A stretch of DNA of 6,317 nucleotides from CAYURR01 sp964446745 (lineage in GTDB: Bacteria > Bacillota > Clostridia > Lachnospirales > WQUN01), in the NCBI GenBank assembly GCA_964446745.1, contig CAYURR010000171.1, forward strand, positions 1 to 6,317. Direction: 5' to 3'. This document shows positions 3,498 through 6,317 of this stretch, piece after piece. Each line of letters opens with the position of its first letter. The stretch's first letter is position 1. A program made the translations under genes and the position numbers. The notes under the pieces were generated by a model. That model was not told where the DNA came from, did no database searches, and was given only the letters and a program-made list of their open reading frames with translations.

Positions 3498-6317
3498 TTA
3501 ATCCTCCCCGAGTTTTAAGGCCGAAGCGATCTTGATCTTGGATATGAGCACACTGAGCACGACCACGCAGATTATTACCATGCCGCCGACCACTGCAAAC
3601 AAGCGTGCATAATCCTGTATCAGCGTCACGATCTTAAACGGTATCGACATCTCTGCTATCGAATGCGACATCTGTACGAGCGGCACATAGAGCTTCGAAG
3701 CCACCTCACCGACAGCAACACCTATGGCTATCGAGAGTATCGAGATAAAGAACTGCTCATTCATCAGAAGCTCCAGTATGCTGCGCATAGACATACCCAT
3801 GGCTCTGAATATACCGAATTGCAATACACGCGAACGGATTGACAATATCCAGTAGATCAAAAATCCCGTAAAGCATATGAGCAAGATAATGATAAAGCTA
3901 ACGGTTAGAATGCCGTTGGTACCCTGAAGTATCGGCTCGTTACGCGCATCGACAAGGTCTGCCTTTGTATCCGTAAACTGGGTCAGTTGCAGATTGTTAT
4001 CCATTATAAATTGATAGAACCCGTTATTTGATGCAGTCGATGTCTTCATCCATACCTCGTATGGTGTCACACCCCACGCGGACTGTATATAATTTATGTT
4101 TGCAACAATCAGAAACGCCTCGTTAGTGACCATCTGGCCGTCCTTATCCTTTGTGACCGTATATCTCGAAAAGCCGGGCCAATAGTCCGTAAATCCGTAT
4201 ATTACACAGCTCGCGTAATCCTGCGGGCCCTTAAAGGACAGCACATCACCTATCTTGAACCCGTATTTATCTGCAAAGTTTCTGGACACTATAGCCGCCG
4301 ACGGTTCACGGGACAGCACGTTCAGGTAATTATTGAAATGCGTCTTAAACAGATCATTCCTATACCAAACCGTTTCGCCGAATCCCTTTGTGTCTATAGC
4401 CATCAGCTCGACCTTATCCAGCCGACCTGACATGACATCCGCTGTAACCTGATTACGTTGTACCTTCGTGACCGCAACCGCATCCTCATATTTGCGATAT
4501 TTCTCAAAATCCGGTTCTTTATAGATTATTACCTTCGGCGTCGTTGTTTCGGCGTTTCCGGGGCCTTGAACATTTGCACCGGCCGGAGGCAGGTTGTTTT
4601 GCCATACCTCCTTGACGATTAGGTCTGCGCCGTTTGTATAGCGTATCGCATCCTCTTGATTGAAATTAATCGTGCGCGCAGCCTTTGCATCAAACACGCC
4701 GATAGCAAGCGTAAAGATCAGGAAGATCATAATAAATTGTTCCTCACCCGCAGAGCGAATGACCTTCAAAAACGACGCATACAGCGGCGGAGACCAAACG
4801 GATCTGCCGAGCCAGAACACGAGCTTTACAAGCAATGGGAAGATACGCAGTGATAACAATCCCACACCGATGATAAACAAAGACGAGCTCAGAAACAGCA
4901 ACGGGTCAGAGGTCTGTGCATCTGCTGCTGCCGCTCCGATCACAGCGCGTATGCTTTGATATCCATATAGCGCATATAACGCAATCGCCGTCGCGAACAC
5001 GTCTAAGAAGAAACGCTGCCAAAAAGGCTTCTTTTTCTTCACCCTGCCGCGTTTATGGTCTACGATCGATACACGCGAATAACTTATTACGGGCACGAGC
5101 ATCGTCATTACCGAGATCGCACACGCAATCAACGGTAATATAAGCGCCTGTGTATTTAACTGAACATCGAGCGCGGTTCTAGAAACGAGATTTAAAAACC
5201 CACTCGACGAGCCGAGCACTTTACATATAAACACGCCGAGCGGTATACCCGCCGCGTAACTGATCGCGCTGATGATGATCCCTTGCGTGAAATATACACC
5301 CACTATCTGACCACGACCCGCGCCACGGCTTTTTATGACTGAGATATCATTCTGCTCGATCATCAGTATCTGCTTCGACACCATAAAGATAAAGAACGCA
5401 AGCATTACAAACAACGGTACCTGTAATACCCAAAGCGTGATATTCAGGCGCATTTCGGATTGCGAGAAGCCTTTTATAACCGGCAGGAAATCAGCCCTAA
5501 AGCCATAAACCCTGCTCTTTTGATATCTCTCGGTATATTGGTCGTTTACTGCCAGATAATTCTTTACATTTCCCGCGCGCATAGCATTCAGATCCAATAT
5601 ACTCATGAAGTACGCGTTGATCCTATAGGCCATGTCGTAGTTATCAACAAACAAGCTCTGCATGAGCCCATGGGGTATAATCAATCGCCCGAACATATCG
5701 TTAGGCGAGGTATTCCAGTAATAATCGTTTTCGTCCTTGTTCTCGTAGATGCCGACTGCCTTTAGTTTGATCGGCTCGCCGTTAACCTTGGTGTCCTTAA
5801 ATATCATTACATCGTTTAGCAGGATGTCTTGGTTTTCCAACGTGCGCTGGTTTACGAGACATTCGATAATCCCATCAACGGGTTCGGTTGCGTACATGCG
5901 ACCACCCGTTATTTTTATGTGGTCTTCGAAATCCGTATAAGCAACGATTGAAACCCCGCGGCTTCGTCCTATTTCCTCACGCTTTATCTCCGGTGAAAAA
6001 TATTGGTTTTGCATCGCAAGCATTTCTATATCAAAGAGCACCGGCAAACCTAAACTGCGCCGTATCTCATTGTTTGTGATGTCTCGAGCCGCGGTATAAC
6101 CTTTTATGATCTGGTCTGGCTCCACATTGTTGAACTGGTATGAAAACTCCATGTATCCCGGATATCTGCCCGTCGTGATCTGCTGCTGCTCGACACCCTT
6201 CATCAGCATACGCTGTAGCGTCGCGTTTGAATACAGTGGTGCACCCGAAACGATACCCACCAACAGGATATTACCTATCAGCAGACACAGCACCATCCAT
6301 TTGTTGTTGAGCATCTT
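3498..6317 (-). CDS. Large FtsX-type ABC permease with two ectodomains (5' end probably cut)
   Basis: From the first in-window ATG (6314) the frame gives 938 residues, but it stays open through the last codon (AAG, 6315-6317). The first membrane segment begins within six residues, so a short N-terminal piece probably lies outside the window. Hydrophobic segments suggest about ten TM helices: near residues 6-25, 292-313, 337-362, 391-412, 434-452, 471-493, 526-541, 802-825, 852-875 and 903-926. Two extracytoplasmic domains fall at about 27-290 and 545-800. Two FtsX domains are visible, each with the basic 'coupling' stretch after its first helix: DISVIKSRGAGRGQIVGVYF (323-342) and FGIFRAMGMSMRSILELLMN (833-852). 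A basic KRGRVKKKK loop (421-429) is cytoplasmic. The second ectodomain holds a Pro/Gly/Thr-rich insert (about 576-593). Duplicated halves in one chain mean one copy could form the membrane part with the two downstream ATPases. Whether it exports a peptide, handles lipids or senses antibiotics cannot be told from sequence. Confidence 0.93.
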   Translation of the reverse strand, partial: KMLNNKWMVLCLLIGNILLVGIVSGAPLYSNATLQRMLMKGVEQQQITTGRYPGYMEFSYQFNNVEPDQIIKGYTAARDITNNEIRRSLGLPVLFDIEMLAMQNQYFSPEIKREEIGRSRGVSIVAYTDFEDHIKITGGRMYATEPVDGIIECLVNQRTLENQDILLNDVMIFKDTKVNGEPIKLKAVGIYENKDENDYYWNTSPNDMFGRLIIPHGLMQSLFVDNYDMAYRINAYFMSILDLNAMRAGNVKNYLAVNDQYTERYQKSRVYGFRADFLPVIKGFSQSEMRLNITLWVLQVPLFVMLAFFIFMVSKQILMIEQNDISVIKSRGAGRGQIVGVYFTQGIIISAISYAAGIPLGVFICKVLGSSSGFLNLVSRTALDVQLNTQALILPLIACAISVMTMLVPVISYSRVSIVDHKRGRVKKKKPFWQRFFLDVFATAIALYALYGYQSIRAVIGAAAADAQTSDPLLFLSSSLFIIGVGLLSLRIFPLLVKLVFWLGRSVWSPPLYASFLKVIRSAGEEQFIMIFLIFTLAIGVFDAKAARTINFNQEDAIRYTNGADLIVKEVWQNNLPPAGANVQGPGNAETTTPKVIIYKEPDFEKYRKYEDAVAVTKVQRNQVTADVMSGRLDKVELMAIDTKGFGETVWYRNDLFKTHFNNYLNVLSREPSAAIVSRNFADKYGFKIGDVLSFKGPQDYASCVIYGFTDYWPGFSRYTVTKDKDGQMVTNEAFLIVANINYIQSAWGVTPYEVWMKTSTASNNGFYQFIMDNNLQLTQFTDTKADLVDARNEPILQGTNGILTVSFIIILLICFTGFLIYWILSIRSRVLQFGIFRAMGMSMRSILELLMNEQFFISILSIAIGVAVGEVASKLYVPLVQMSHSIAEMSIPFKIVTLIQDYARLFAVVGGMVIICVVVLSVLISKIKIASALKLGED
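3503..3507 (-). promoter_or_regulatory. Ribosome binding site of the first ATPase, inside the permease gene
   Basis: GGAGG on the leftward strand, within a GGGGAGG run, lies 9 nt before the ATG at 3493. It overlaps the last codons of the permease gene, so translation of the two genes is likely to be coupled. Confidence 0.7.

Noticed and set aside
4656..5143. Several overlapping rightward open frames of 65-99 codons opposite the permease gene.
   Set aside because: They are antisense to an intact gene with clear FtsX motifs, have low-complexity or unrecognisable products, and overlap each other in different frames.
1..6317. CRISPR array, tRNA, rRNA or riboswitch.
   Set aside because: No regularly spaced repeats, cloverleaf pattern or recognisable aptamer core was seen on either strand.

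Overview
The window reads as a piece of a Gram-positive, Firmicutes/Clostridia-like chromosome of moderate GC. The case rests on the long-form ribosome hibernation factor, strong AGGAGG-type ribosome binding sites, and an FtsX/MacB-type ABC transporter with two separate ATPases. No diagnostic RNA gene is present, so the assignment to Clostridia is inference.

Layout, left to right. Positions 1-160 are non-coding. They hold a long imperfect inverted repeat (31-94), probably a terminator, and then an almost ideal housekeeping promoter (114-141). This drives a stand-alone rightward gene (161-1183) for a 340-residue protein that looks like a PD-(D/E)XK nuclease-fold protein of the kind seen in many Clostridia. 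It ends inside a 15-bp perfect terminator hairpin (1161-1195).

Everything else is leftward and looks like one operon. In transcription order it encodes: a large 10-TM permease with two FtsX domains (3498 to the right edge, 5' end probably cut by the window); a 222-residue LolD/MacB-type ATPase (2825-3493); a second, 336-residue ATPase (1818-2828) with a Gly/Pro-rich linker and an AbrB/SpoVT-like C-terminal domain; and the long-form hibernation factor hpf (1218-1784). Gaps are 4 nt, a 4-nt GTGA overlap, and 33 nt. The two ATPases probably form a heterodimer that powers the permease, as in mechanotransmission-type (type VII) ABC systems. Its substrate cannot be read from the sequence.

The two most unusual points are the AbrB-like domain fused to an ABC ATPase, and the perfect promoter that overlaps the longest reading frame of the nuclease-like gene. 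The promoter forces a downstream start and a leader of only about a dozen nucleotides. No CRISPR array, tRNA, rRNA or insertion sequence was seen, and no gene-free stretch exceeds about 160 bases.
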